A DNA stretch of 64,000 nucleotides from Bog-473 sp963706555 (lineage in GTDB: Bacteria; Actinomycetota; Acidimicrobiia; Acidimicrobiales; RAAP-2): NCBI GenBank assembly GCA_963706555.1, contig OY970164.1, positions 1,426,001-1,490,000 on the forward strand. The letters are read 5' to 3'. Positions 41,765 to 50,858 of the stretch are shown here, piece after piece. Positions within the stretch are counted from its first letter, which is position 1, and each line of letters begins with the position of its first letter. The position numbers and the translations under genes are program-made. Under the pieces are notes generated by a model. The model saw nothing but the letters and a program-made list of their open reading frames with translations, searched no databases and had not been told where the DNA came from.

Positions 41765-43026
41765 TCGCCGCCCTCCTGAACAACCTGCAGAAGACGCCCG
41801 ATCAAGGGCTGGGCGACCCGCTGTTCGCCCACGGCGTGGGGTGGGGCGTGCTGCTCATCGTCTTCGTCAAGGTGCTGATCGCCTTCGTCGTGTTGCTGGT
41901 GGCCACCGCGATGATGATCTGGTTCGAGCGCAAAGTGATCTCGGACATGCAGAGCCGCATCGGCCCTAACCGCGCCGGCCCGTGGGGTCTCCTGCAGACG
42001 TTGGCCGACGGCACGAAGCTCGTCTTCAAAGAGGATCTGTTGCCGGACCAGGCGGACTCGTTCACCTTCAAGCTGGCGCCGTATTTGTCGGTGATCCCCG
42101 CCTTCCTCATTTTCGCCGTGGTGCCGGTCGGCGGCGTCATCACGTTGGGCAGCCACACGTTCGAGCTCCAGGTGGCCGATCCCCCCATGGGCATCCTGCT
42201 CGTGCTGGCCATGTCGGGCATCGCCGTCTACGGCGTCATGCTGGCCGGCTGGTCGTCGGGCTCGAAGTACCCGCTCCTGGGCTCGGTCCGGGCGTCGGCC
42301 CAGGTGATCTCCTACGAGGCCGTGTTGGGCATGACTGTCGTCACGGTGATCCTGGTCAGCCACTCCCTCTCCACCCGGGCCATCGTGGACGCGCAGGCGG
42401 ACGGCTTCTGGCATTGGAACCTGATAAAGCTCGGCTTTGTCCCGTTCATCTTCTTCATGATCGCCATCACCGCCGAGCTCACCCGCCCGCCCTTCGACCT
42501 GACCGAGGCCGATTCCGAGTTGGTCGGCGGCTTCCACACCGAGTACTCCTCCATCCGCTTCGGGATGTTCTACCTGGCCGAATTCATGAACACGATCACC
42601 ATGTCGGCCATCGTCGTCACGCTCTTCTTCGGCGGCCCCAACGGCTGGATTCCCAACATCCCGGGCGCCACCATCTACGTGCCGATCATCTGGTTCGTCC
42701 TCAAGGTGGTGGCGTTCTGCTTCATCTACGTCTGGTTCCGGGCCGCCCTGCCGCGGCTGCGCTACGACCAGTTGATGGACCTGGGCTGGAAACGCCTCAT
42801 CCCGATGAGCCTGGCCTGGCTCCTGTTGGTGGCCGCCATCCTCACGTGGGGTTGGGGCGGCCTGATCCTGGTGCCCGTCGTCGTGGTCGCCGGCGTCCTC
42901 CTGGTCCGGGCCACGAGCCTCGGCTCGGACCGGACCGAAAAGGAGTCAGTCCTGCCGTCGGTTGGTCGGCGGGTCTCCCCGGCCCTGCGGCCACGCGGCG
43001 GACCGACGCAGGGAGCTGATGCATAG
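41761..43026 (+). CDS. nuoH: NADH-quinone oxidoreductase subunit H
   Basis: A 421-residue membrane subunit forming much of the quinone channel, with eight or more helices. Motifs: WFERKVISDMQSRIGPNRAGPWGLLQTLADG, EDLLPDQAD, GWSSGSKYPLLGSVRASAQVISYE, ELTRPPFDLTEADSELVGGFHTEYSSIRFGMFYLAEF and FRAALPRLRYDQLMDLGWK. The C-terminal 45 residues (SLGSDRTEKESVLPSVGRR) extend beyond the membrane core. GTG at 41761 overlaps the nuoG stop; its last base begins nuoI. Confidence 0.96.
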   Translation: MIAALLNNLQKTPDQGLGDPLFAHGVGWGVLLIVFVKVLIAFVVLLVATAMMIWFERKVISDMQSRIGPNRAGPWGLLQTLADGTKLVFKEDLLPDQADSFTFKLAPYLSVIPAFLIFAVVPVGGVITLGSHTFELQVADPPMGILLVLAMSGIAVYGVMLAGWSSGSKYPLLGSVRASAQVISYEAVLGMTVVTVILVSHSLSTRAIVDAQADGFWHWNLIKLGFVPFIFFMIAITAELTRPPFDLTEADSELVGGFHTEYSSIRFGMFYLAEFMNTITMSAIVVTLFFGGPNGWIPNIPGATIYVPIIWFVLKVVAFCFIYVWFRAALPRLRYDQLMDLGWKRLIPMSLAWLLLVAAILTWGWGGLILVPVVVVAGVLLVRATSLGSDRTEKESVLPSVGRRVSPALRPRGGPTQGADA

Positions 43027-43862
43027 TGGGCTTCGGCGATGACATGAAGGACCAGCTGAGCTTTCTCGGTGGGTTCAAGCTGACCCTGCAGCACCTCACC
43101 CGGCCGCGGGTGACGACGTCGTACCCCGACGACAAGAAGCCGAAGCAGCCGCGCCAGCACGGCCGCCACGTCCTGAACCGCTACGAGGACGGCATGGAGA
43201 AGTGCATCGGCTGCGAGCTCTGTGCCGGCGTCTGCCCGGCCGACTGCATCTATGTGCGCGGGCTCGACAACCCGCCCGACCACCCCGTCTCGCCGGGGGA
43301 GCGCTACGGCTACGTCTACGAGATCAACTACCTGCGCTGTATCCACTGCGACATGTGCGTCGAGGCCTGCCCGACCGAGGCCATCACCGAGTCCAAGCTG
43401 TTCGAGTTCTCGTTCTCGAACCGATCCGACGCCATCTACACCAAGAAGGAGTTGCTCGTCGACGACCTCGGCATGCCGCAAAAGCTCCCGTGGGAGGACT
43501 GGCGTGAGGGCGACGACATGATGACGTCGGGCTGGATGCGCGCCACGTCGCCGTCGGGGAGCGCCGCGTACGAGGGCGAAGTCCAATGGTCGGGCGAGCT
43601 CGGCTACGGCACCCGCGCCCCCGAGGGCGGGCAGTCCAGCCACCGCGACGACGAGTTGACCGGGTCCAAGCCCCTGCGCGAGGTACTGGAGAGCCACCTC
43701 CTCAAAGACGACATCCCCCTGGCCCACCGGGGCATGCAGGGACGGGTCTGGCGGGCGAAGATCGGGGCGGAGAAGAACAAGAAGAAGATGGAAGCCATGC
43801 GCGTCCGCATGAACGACCTGCGCGCGGCACGCAAGGCGGCGAAAGCCGAAGGTAAGTCCTGA
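43026..43862 (+). CDS. nuoI: NADH-quinone oxidoreductase subunit I (two 4Fe-4S) with extended C-terminus
   Basis: A 278-residue peripheral subunit. The two 4Fe-4S clusters (N6a, N6b) are bound by CIGCELCAGVCPADC and CIHCDMCVEACPTEA. Typical NuoI proteins are 160-230 residues; here 100 residues follow the ferredoxin core, ending in a Lys/Arg/Ala helix (KNKKKMEAMRVRMNDLRAARKAAKAE). GTG at 43026 shares a base with the nuoH stop and the nuoI stop shares one with the nuoJ start. Confidence 0.95.
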   Translation: MGFGDDMKDQLSFLGGFKLTLQHLTRPRVTTSYPDDKKPKQPRQHGRHVLNRYEDGMEKCIGCELCAGVCPADCIYVRGLDNPPDHPVSPGERYGYVYEINYLRCIHCDMCVEACPTEAITESKLFEFSFSNRSDAIYTKKELLVDDLGMPQKLPWEDWREGDDMMTSGWMRATSPSGSAAYEGEVQWSGELGYGTRAPEGGQSSHRDDELTGSKPLREVLESHLLKDDIPLAHRGMQGRVWRAKIGAEKNKKKMEAMRVRMNDLRAARKAAKAEGKS

Positions 43863-44518
43863 TGGAACACCTCCCCCTCGTCCTGGCTTCGACGCGCCCC
43901 ACCTGGCCCGACATCCTGGTCTTCGCGGCGAGCGCGGCGGTGATCCTCGTCGGGGCGGTCGGCGTGGTCACCTCGGGCAATCCGGTCCATGCGGCACTGA
44001 GCCTGGTCATGACGCTGTTCGGGGTGGCGGTGCTGTTCATCGAGCAGGAGGCGTCGTTCCTGGCCGCCGTACAGATCATCGTCTACGCCGGGGCCATCGT
44101 CGTCCTCTTCCTCTTCGTCATCATGTTCCTCGGCGTCGACCGGCGCGAGGACGTGAACGTCGATCCCCTCCCGGGCCAGCGAACCCTCGCCTTCGTCATG
44201 GTGGGGATCACCCTGGCCGGGGTCATCGCCATGCTGGCCACGGCGCACTGGGTCACGGGCGCCCACCAGGTGGTGGGCCCCATTCAGGGCCCGATCACCA
44301 AGGCGCCGGGAGCGCCCTCGGGCGAAGTGGCCCAGCTCGGCAAGCAGCTGTTCACCACGTACCTGTTCGCGTTCGAAGCCACGGCGGCCCTCCTCGTCAT
44401 CGCCGTGGTCGGTGCGGTGGTGCTGGCCCGCCGCCCGGCGGTGTCCGAGTCGGAGCTGGCCGCCAAGCTGGCGTCGCGAGAGCAGGGCGGGTCGCCCGAT
44501 CCGGAGGTGCCCGCATGA
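43862..44518 (+). CDS. nuoJ: NADH-quinone oxidoreductase subunit J
   Basis: A 218-residue membrane subunit with five helices, including FLAAVQIIVYAGAIVVLFLFVIMFLG, whose pi-bulge region is conserved in the family, and YLFAFEATAALLVIAVVGAVVLARR. The C-terminal 25 residues (SESELAAKLASREQGGSPD) are hydrophilic. ATG at 43862 touches the nuoI stop; overlaps nuoK by 4 bases (ATGA). Confidence 0.93.
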   Translation: MEHLPLVLASTRPTWPDILVFAASAAVILVGAVGVVTSGNPVHAALSLVMTLFGVAVLFIEQEASFLAAVQIIVYAGAIVVLFLFVIMFLGVDRREDVNVDPLPGQRTLAFVMVGITLAGVIAMLATAHWVTGAHQVVGPIQGPITKAPGAPSGEVAQLGKQLFTTYLFAFEATAALLVIAVVGAVVLARRPAVSESELAAKLASREQGGSPDPEVPA

Positions 44519-44820
44519 GCTTGTCCGCCGGTTGGTACCTGGGCCTGGCCGCGCTCGTGTTCGCCATCGGGGCCATCGGCCTCCTGGTCCGTCGCAACGT
44601 CCTGATCATGTTCATGTGCATCGAGCTCATGCTCAACGCCGCGAACCTGACGTTCGTCACGTTCGCCCGCGTGCTCAATGACATCGGCGGGCAGGCCCTC
44701 GTGTTCTTCGTCCTCGTGGTGGCGGCGGCCGAGGTCGTCGTCGGCCTCGGGATCGTGGTCACCAACTTCCGGCGCCGGTCAACCACCGTGGCCGACGACC
44801 TCCATTCGCTGAAGGGCTGA
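44515..44820 (+). CDS. nuoK: NADH-quinone oxidoreductase subunit K
   Basis: A 101-residue MrpC-like membrane subunit with three helices. GLAALVFAIGAIGLLVRRNVLIMFMCIELMLNAANLTFVTF contains the two conserved membrane glutamates used in proton translocation (E in CIELML and, in helix 3, AAAEVVVGLGIVV). ATG at 44515 overlaps nuoJ. nuoL begins 8 bases after the stop. Confidence 0.95.
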   Translation: MSLSAGWYLGLAALVFAIGAIGLLVRRNVLIMFMCIELMLNAANLTFVTFARVLNDIGGQALVFFVLVVAAAEVVVGLGIVVTNFRRRSTTVADDLHSLKG

Positions 44821-44828
44821 CCTGAACC

Positions 44829-46745
44829 GTGCTCCACGTTGCCTACCTCATGCCATTGCTGCCGCTCGCCGGCTTTTTGGTTCTGGTCGCGGCCGGCAAG
44901 CGGATCGGCGACCCGTACGCAGGCTGGATCGCCACCGCCGCCGTGGCCGGTGCCTTCGTGGTGGCCTGCGTGGTGCTGGGCGGGATGCTCAATCTCCCCG
45001 GGGCCGACCGGGTCTTCGTGGACAATTACTTCACCTGGATCCACGCCGGGGGCCTGACCGTCCCCGTCGGTATTCTGGTGGACCCGTTGTCGGTGACGAT
45101 GTGTATGTTCATCACCGGCGTGAGCGCGCTGATCCATCTGTATTCGATCGAGTACATGAGGGGCGACCCGGACTATCCGAAGTTCTTCCTCTACCTGAAT
45201 CTCTTCGTCTTCTCCATGTTGGTGCTGGTGCTCTCCGACAACCTGTTGCTCACGTTCGTCGGATGGGAAGGGGTGGGTGTCTGCTCCTACTGGCTGGTCT
45301 CGTACTGGTTCCATCGCGACGCTGCCGCGTCCGCAGGCAAGAAGGCCTTCATCTACAACCGCATCGGTGACACGGGCTTCCTGCTCGCCATCTTCTTGGT
45401 CTTCGAGAAGACGGGCACCCTGCAGTACGAAGGTGGCCCGGGGGGCGGGATCTTCGGGCAGCTGCACCACCTGGGCGGGGGCACGGCCACCGCAGTGGTG
45501 CTCCTCCTCTTCCTCGCCGCCACCGGCAAGTCGGCGCAGATCCCGTTGTTCAACTGGCTGCCCGACGCCATGGAAGGCCCCACGCCGGTCTCGGCGCTGA
45601 TCCACGCCGCCACCATGGTGACCGCCGGGGTCTATCTCCTCTGCCGGATGAACCACGTCCTGGCGCTGTCGCACACGGGCACCCTCGTGATCGCCATCGT
45701 CGGCGGGGTGACCGCGTTCGTGGCGGCCACCATCGCCTGCGCCCAGCAGGACATCAAGAAGGTGCTCGCCTTCTCCACCGTCTCGCAGATCGGCTACATG
45801 ATCCTGGCGGTGGGATCGGGGGCGTACATCGCCGCGATCTTCCTGATGGTGATGCACGCATTCTTCAAGGGCCTCCTCTTCCTGGCCGCCGGCTCCGCCA
45901 TCCACGGGCTCGACGGCGAGCAGGACCTCAAGCGCATGGGGGCGCTGCGCAAGGTCATGAAGTGGACGACCGTCACGTTCAGCATCGGCTGGCTGACCAT
46001 TGCCGGCATTCCGCCCCTCGCCGGGTTCTGGTCCAAGGGCGACGTGTTGACCAACGTGTTCGCGCGGTACAAGCCGCTGTGGGTGCTGGGCCTGGTGACC
46101 GCGGTCCTCACGGCGTACTACATGTCGCGGCTCGAGGTGTTGGCCTTCGGCGGCGAGTCGCGCTGGGACAAGATCGGCCCGAAGGGTGAGCCGGCATTGC
46201 ACACCCCCCACGAGCCGTCGTGGATCATGCGGCTGCCGTTGGTCGTCCTGGCCGTGGCCTGCATCTTCGGCGGCGTCCTGGACCTGCCGTGGATCCACCA
46301 CGACTCGTTCCAGGGTTGGCTGTCGCCGGTCTTCGCGGGCAGCCTCTACGACGACGGTCTGGGCTCAACCGCACAATGGGCCCTGGCGCTCACCGACGTC
46401 GCCGCTGCGGTCATCGGCATCATCATCGCCATCGGACTCTGGCGGGGCGCGCAGGTGGACAAGCCCAAGCTCGAGCCGCAGTTCCTTCAGCGGGTCTGGT
46501 ACTGGGACGACTTCTACGACGCCGTCATCGGTCGGCCGAGCCAGAAGTTGGCCAGCTTCTTCGCCTGGGTGGTCGACGCCCGCGTGATCGACGGCGCGGT
46601 CAACGGCACCGCGAACCTGGTGCGCTCCACCGGGTCGGTCACCCGCAAGCTGCAGAGCGGTTACGTGCGCAACTACGCGCTCGGTATCGCCCTGGGCATG
46701 GCCGCGCTCATCGTGTTCCTCCTCAGCCGGACGTGGTGGTCGTGA
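44829..46745 (+). CDS. nuoL: NADH-quinone oxidoreductase subunit L
   Basis: A 638-residue antiporter-like proton-pumping subunit with about 15 helices and the long lateral helix at the C-terminus. Motifs: DNLLLTFVGWEGVGVCSYWLVSYW (key Glu), AATGKSAQIPLFNWLPDAMEGPTPVSALIHAATMVTAGVYLL, and IACAQQDIKKVLAFSTVSQIGYM. GTG at 44829 is 8 bases after nuoK; stop overlaps nuoM (GTGA). Confidence 0.96.
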   Translation: MLHVAYLMPLLPLAGFLVLVAAGKRIGDPYAGWIATAAVAGAFVVACVVLGGMLNLPGADRVFVDNYFTWIHAGGLTVPVGILVDPLSVTMCMFITGVSALIHLYSIEYMRGDPDYPKFFLYLNLFVFSMLVLVLSDNLLLTFVGWEGVGVCSYWLVSYWFHRDAAASAGKKAFIYNRIGDTGFLLAIFLVFEKTGTLQYEGGPGGGIFGQLHHLGGGTATAVVLLLFLAATGKSAQIPLFNWLPDAMEGPTPVSALIHAATMVTAGVYLLCRMNHVLALSHTGTLVIAIVGGVTAFVAATIACAQQDIKKVLAFSTVSQIGYMILAVGSGAYIAAIFLMVMHAFFKGLLFLAAGSAIHGLDGEQDLKRMGALRKVMKWTTVTFSIGWLTIAGIPPLAGFWSKGDVLTNVFARYKPLWVLGLVTAVLTAYYMSRLEVLAFGGESRWDKIGPKGEPALHTPHEPSWIMRLPLVVLAVACIFGGVLDLPWIHHDSFQGWLSPVFAGSLYDDGLGSTAQWALALTDVAAAVIGIIIAIGLWRGAQVDKPKLEPQFLQRVWYWDDFYDAVIGRPSQKLASFFAWVVDARVIDGAVNGTANLVRSTGSVTRKLQSGYVRNYALGIALGMAALIVFLLSRTWWS

Positions 46746-48295
46746 ACGGAGGCTTTCCCTTCCTCAGCGTGCTGATCCTGCTGCCGGCCGCGGGTGCGAT
46801 CGTCCTGGTCCTGTGCGGCCTGGACCGGCGCTTCTCCAAGGACTTCAACGATGCGGTGGCGATCGGCGTGTCGTTGGGCACACTCGGGGTCGCCATCGCC
46901 GCACTGGTCGCCATGAAGGTCAAGGTCGGCGGCTTCCAGCTGGTCTCAGACCACAGCTACACCGGGACATCGCTCGGTATTCGCTGGTTCCTGGGCGTCG
47001 ACGGCATCTCCATATTCCTGGTCATGTTGACGGCCCTGTTGTTCCCGCTCGTGCTCCTCATGGGCCGCGACAAGGCGAAGAGCCGCACGTATGCCATCTG
47101 GATGTTGCTACTGGAAGCGGCGATCATGGGGAGCTTCCTCTCGCTCGACCTCATCGTCTTCTTCCTGTTCTTCGAGCTGACGCTCGTCCCCTCCTACTTC
47201 ATCATCGCCGGGTGGGGACACGACCGGCGGGCGTACGCCGCCGTCAAGTTCTTTCTCTACACGTTCTTGGGCTCTGCCTTCTTGTTGGTCGGGATTCTGG
47301 CTTTGGCCTTCATCCATCAGTCACAGACCGGCGTGCTCACCTTCTCGCTGCCGGCGCTCGCCCACACGCATCTCTCTTCGTCGACGGAGATCCTTCTGTT
47401 CTTGGCCTTCACGTCGGCCTTTGCGGTCAAGGCCCCGCTGTTCCCTTTTCACACATGGTCGCCCGACGCCTACACCGAAGCCCCGGCAGGCGGTTCGGTG
47501 ATCCTGTCGGGAGTCCTGGCCAAGTTGGGGACGTACGGGATCATCCGGTTCGATCTCACGCTCTTCCCGCATGCGACGCGCACCTTGGCCCCGCTCATCC
47601 TGACGCTCGCCGTCATCGGCATCCTCTACGGCGCCATCGTGGCCTGTGCCCAGCGCGACATGAAGCGGCTGGTGGCGTACTCGTCATTGGCGCAGATCGG
47701 GTTCATCGCGCTGGGCACCTTCGCCTTGAGCACGCAGGGCCTGACCGGAGCCGTGTTGCTCATGCTGAACCACGGCATCATCACGGCCGGGCTCTTTCTC
47801 GTGATCGGCTTCATCTATGAGCGACGCGGGACCTGGCAGGTGACCGAGCTCCGCGGGCTGCAGAAGGTGGCGCCTGTCATGGCGGCGGTGTTCACCGTCC
47901 TCATGATGGCCTCCATCGGCGTGCCCGGACTGAACGGGTTCGTCAGCGAGTTCCTGGTGCTCCTAGGCACATTCATCACCCATCGCTGGTGGGCCGTGGT
48001 GGCCGTGTTCGGCGTGATCGTCGCCGCCATCTATCTCCTGTGGGCCTACCAGCAGGTGTTCCACGGCGTGCCCAAGCCCGAGGACCAGAAGACACGGGAC
48101 CTTACGTGGCTGGAGCGCCTCGTGGTGGCGCCCCTCATCATCCTCATCGTGGTCCTGGGCGTCTACCCCAAGCCTGTGCTCGATCGCATCAATCCGTCGG
48201 TGACCCAACTCGTGACACATGTCGAGACGGCCACGGGACACTTCCAGCCACCGGTGGCCACCAAGGGGACAGCCGCTCTGGGGGGCCGACCATGA
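46742..48295 (+). CDS. nuoM: NADH-quinone oxidoreductase subunit M
   Basis: A 517-residue antiporter-like proton-pumping subunit. Motifs: FFELTLVPSYFIIAGWG (key Glu), FAVKAPLFPFHTWSPDAYTEAPAGGSVILSGVLAKLGTYG and ACAQRDMKRLVAYSSLAQIGF; the ending TRDLTWLERLVVAPLIILIVVLGVYPKPVLDRI is typical. GTG at 46742 overlaps the nuoL stop; a longer frame from 46220 lies within nuoL. ATGA overlap leads to nuoN. Confidence 0.96.
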   Translation: MNGGFPFLSVLILLPAAGAIVLVLCGLDRRFSKDFNDAVAIGVSLGTLGVAIAALVAMKVKVGGFQLVSDHSYTGTSLGIRWFLGVDGISIFLVMLTALLFPLVLLMGRDKAKSRTYAIWMLLLEAAIMGSFLSLDLIVFFLFFELTLVPSYFIIAGWGHDRRAYAAVKFFLYTFLGSAFLLVGILALAFIHQSQTGVLTFSLPALAHTHLSSSTEILLFLAFTSAFAVKAPLFPFHTWSPDAYTEAPAGGSVILSGVLAKLGTYGIIRFDLTLFPHATRTLAPLILTLAVIGILYGAIVACAQRDMKRLVAYSSLAQIGFIALGTFALSTQGLTGAVLLMLNHGIITAGLFLVIGFIYERRGTWQVTELRGLQKVAPVMAAVFTVLMMASIGVPGLNGFVSEFLVLLGTFITHRWWAVVAVFGVIVAAIYLLWAYQQVFHGVPKPEDQKTRDLTWLERLVVAPLIILIVVLGVYPKPVLDRINPSVTQLVTHVETATGHFQPPVATKGTAALGGRP

Positions 48296-49977
48296 TCAAC
48301 GCGCTGTTGGCCGCCACCGCCGGTTCTTCCACCTCGGCCGGCAAGATCTCGATCCCCCCGATCCGCTATCTGCCGATTCTGCCGCCGATCATCATGATCG
48401 GCGGAGCGGTGGTCCTGCTGGCGGTCGCCTCCCTGGTCCGCCGCGACCTCCGGGTGCGAGTCAGCACCATCGGCACCGTGCTCATTGCAGGTGGGGCGTT
48501 GGGCGTCTCCATCTGGCAGTGGATCGATGTCCAGAAGCACGGTGCCCACACCTACATCGCCCATGCCGTCGTCATGGACGGCTTCAGCGTGCTGATCACC
48601 ATGCTGATCTCGGCCGCAATGCTGCTCAGCGCGCTGGTGGCCGATGGCTACCTGTCGCGTGAAGGCATCGCCGGGGCGGAGTTCCACGTGCTCGCGCTCG
48701 ATGTCCGCGTCGGGCGCCATCCTGATGGGCTCGGCCAACGATCTGATCATCGTCTTCTTGGGCCTCGAGATCCTCTCCATCGCTCTGTACGTGCTGACGG
48801 CGTTCAATCATCACCTGGCCACCTCGGGCGAGGCGGCGCTCAAGTACTTCATCCTGGGCGGTTTCTCGTCCGCCATTTTCGTCTACGGCATTGCGCTGAC
48901 CTACGGCGCCACGGGCTCGACCAACCTGACCCAGATCGCCGACTACCTGTCGAAGAACGTCGTGCTGACGAACGGGTTGCTGCTGGCCGGGCTGGCCCTC
49001 ATGCTGGTGGGTTTCGCCTTCAAGGTGGCGGCCGTGCCGTTCCACATGTGGACCCCCGACGTCTACGAGGGTGCGCCCACACCGGTGACCGGGTTCATGG
49101 CCGCGGTGGCCAAGGTCGGTGCCTTCGCCGCCCTCGTGCGGGTGCTCTTCTCCTCGCTCGGGGTCATCTCCGCCGACTGGCAGCCCATCATCTACGGGCT
49201 GGCCGTGCTCTCGCTGGTCGTCGGTGCCGTCGTCGCCCTCCGCCAGCGCGACGTGAAGCGGATGCTGGCGTACTCGTCGATCAACCACGCCGGGTTCATT
49301 CTCCTCGGCGTGTACGCCGCGTCCCCCGCGGTGTGAGCTCTTCGCTCTACTACCTGATGGCCTACACGTTCATGACGATCGGCAGCTTCGCCATCGTGAC
49401 GGTGCTCGGGCGCCAAGGGGACGAGGACCACGACCTCACCCGCTACCGGGGCTTGGCGCAGCGCCAGCCCCTGTTGGCCCTGTCGTTCGCCATCCTCCTG
49501 TTGGCCCAGGCCGGTGTGCCGTTCACCACCGGTCTGTGGGCCAAGTTGCAGGTCGTCTTGGCCACGGTGTCGGCCGGTGCGGTGCCGCTGGCCGTGATCG
49601 CGATGGTGACCGCCGCCATCGCCGCCTTCTTCTACCTGCGGGTGGCCGTCCTGATGTACGTGTCGGCGTCGCCAGGTGAGGTTGGCACTGCCATCGCGGA
49701 TTCTCTCCCGGCGCCGGCCGAAGCCGCCGGGCAGCAGATGCCCTGGACCGGCCCCGACGGTGCGGCGGTCACGGTGACGACCCTGAACACCGAGCTCCTG
49801 TTGGCCGAGGACCCGCCGGCACCGACCGGGGAGGAGGCGCCGACGGTGGTCCCGATCCCGGCGCTCACATCCGTCGCCATCGGGATCTGCTTGGCCTTCA
49901 CCGTGGTCTTCGGGATCGTGCCCGGGCCACTGCTGGACTTCGCCAATCACGCCACGCTGCTCTTCCTGGGCCACTAG
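48292..49977 (+). CDS. nuoN: NADH-quinone oxidoreductase subunit N, with two apparent 1-base frameshifts
   Basis: The third antiporter-like subunit, about 561 residues after correction. The frame from ATG 48292 is intact to AGAEFHVLAL near 48690; SGAILMGSANDLIIVFLGLEILSIALYVL through AAVPFHMWTPDVYEGAPTPVTGFMAAVAKVGAF and KRMLAYSSINHAGFILLGVYAASPA follows one base later in phase (48697-49332); then SSSLYYLMAYTFMTIGSFAIVTVLG to the stop is back in the first frame from about 49330. So one base too many near 48690-48702 and one missing near 49325-49332. All membrane motifs are conserved, arguing for sequencing error. Last gene of the nuo operon. Confidence 0.92.
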   Translation: MINALLAATAGSSTSAGKISIPPIRYLPILPPIIMIGGAVVLLAVASLVRRDLRVRVSTIGTVLIAGGALGVSIWQWIDVQKHGAHTYIAHAVVMDGFSVLITMLISAAMLLSALVADGYLSREGIAGAEFHVLALDVRVGRHPDGLGQRSDHRLLGPRDPLHRSVRADGVQSSPGHLGRGGAQVLHPGRFLVRHFRLRHCADLRRHGLDQPDPDRRLPVEERRADERVAAGRAGPHAGGFRLQGGGRAVPHVDPRRLRGCAHTGDRVHGRGGQGRCLRRPRAGALLLARGHLRRLAAHHLRAGRALAGRRCRRRPPPARREADAGVLVDQPRRVHSPRRVRRVPRGVSSSLYYLMAYTFMTIGSFAIVTVLGRQGDEDHDLTRYRGLAQRQPLLALSFAILLLAQAGVPFTTGLWAKLQVVLATVSAGAVPLAVIAMVTAAIAAFFYLRVAVLMYVSASPGEVGTAIADSLPAPAEAAGQQMPWTGPDGAAVTVTTLNTELLLAEDPPAPTGEEAPTVVPIPALTSVAIGICLAFTVVFGIVPGPLLDFANHATLLFLGH

Positions 49978-49995
49978 CGGCGGGGCATCTTCAGC

Positions 49996-50757
49996 ATGCG
50001 TGACGTCAAGGTCGGGTTCATCACGCTCACCGAGGTCACGAGCGACGGTGATCACCGGGCGTACAACGCCTGGCATCAACTCGACCACCTGCCAGAGCAG
50101 TTCAGCATCCCGGGCGTCGTGTGCGGGCAACGTTGGGTGCTCGCCCCGGCATGCGCAGGCGCCGCGCTCGCGGTCGACGACCCGCTGGGCGCCTTCCACT
50201 ATCTGACGATGTACCTGATGACGGAGCCGCTGACACAAACGCTGGACGAGTTCGCCGAGGTGCGCGAGCGCGTGGCGAAGCTGGGGCGGTTCTACGAGCA
50301 TCGCCGGGCCCGGTTGTCCGGGGCGTGGGTGTTCCTCGAAGCGCTCGCGGCACCCCGCTCCCTGGTGGCGCCCGAGGTCCTTCCGTGGCGCCCCAACCGC
50401 GGGATCTACGCCGTGATCGACGAGCCTCTTGCCGACACGTCGTCGTTCGACGAGTACCTCCGCGAGCGTCACACCCGGCACTTCCCAGAGCTGCTCGAGG
50501 TTCCTGGTGTGGCCGGCCTGTGGTCCTTCGCCACCAGGCGGTGGGCGTTCGCCAAGAGCGACGACCCCCCGCCGGACCCCCAAGCCCAGGATGCGACGCG
50601 CATCACCGTGGTCTTCCTCGACGAGGACCCCCTCGAGGTGGCGGCCGACGTGGGGCCGCTCGTCGAGGCACAGTGGGCCGGCGCACCGGTGCGGCCCCGC
50701 TTTGCCGGCCCGCTCCAGACCATCACCCCGTGGCAGTGGGACTGGTTCGACTCTTGA
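49996..50757 (+). CDS. Hypothetical protein, probable tandem dimeric alpha/beta-barrel (EthD-like) domains
   Basis: A 253-residue protein I do not recognise as a named family. It appears to be an internal duplication: RAYNAWHQLDHLPEQFSIPGVVCGQRW (about 17-43) and SFDEYLRERHTRHFPELLEVPGVAGLWSF (about 148-176) share the pattern aromatic-x-(8-10)-His-Pro-Glu-x4-PGV-x4-W/F. This pattern, with the preceding strands, resembles ferredoxin-like stress/EthD-type barrels that bind small aromatics or heme. No membrane segment or signal. ATG at 49996 starts 18 bases after nuoN and could be co-transcribed with it. Function unknown. Confidence 0.7.
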   Translation: MRDVKVGFITLTEVTSDGDHRAYNAWHQLDHLPEQFSIPGVVCGQRWVLAPACAGAALAVDDPLGAFHYLTMYLMTEPLTQTLDEFAEVRERVAKLGRFYEHRRARLSGAWVFLEALAAPRSLVAPEVLPWRPNRGIYAVIDEPLADTSSFDEYLRERHTRHFPELLEVPGVAGLWSFATRRWAFAKSDDPPPDPQAQDATRITVVFLDEDPLEVAADVGPLVEAQWAGAPVRPRFAGPLQTITPWQWDWFDS

Positions 50758-50858
50758 CCAGTTGACCCCATTGACCCAATGACCTAATGACCTAATGACC
50801 CAATGACCCACTGACCCACTGACCCACTGACTGGGTCACCCATGGACAGAGTGACCCA
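50757..50858. repeat. Intergenic short tandem repeat (8-9-bp TGACCCA units)
   Basis: After the stop of the preceding gene, units of the form TGACCCAA, TGACCTAA and TGACCCAC repeat about nine times (50763-50832), then in inverted orientation (GGGTCAC) and again. It fills the gap up to the padR promoter, whose -35 TTGACA arises directly from one of the repeat-like units (ATTGACAGGG). Confidence 0.75.

Noticed and set aside
41542..48807. Large minus-strand frames opposite nuoH, nuoL and nuoN
   Set aside because: They mirror the nuo genes, are rich in His, Asp, Arg and Gly, and contain no domain I recognise.
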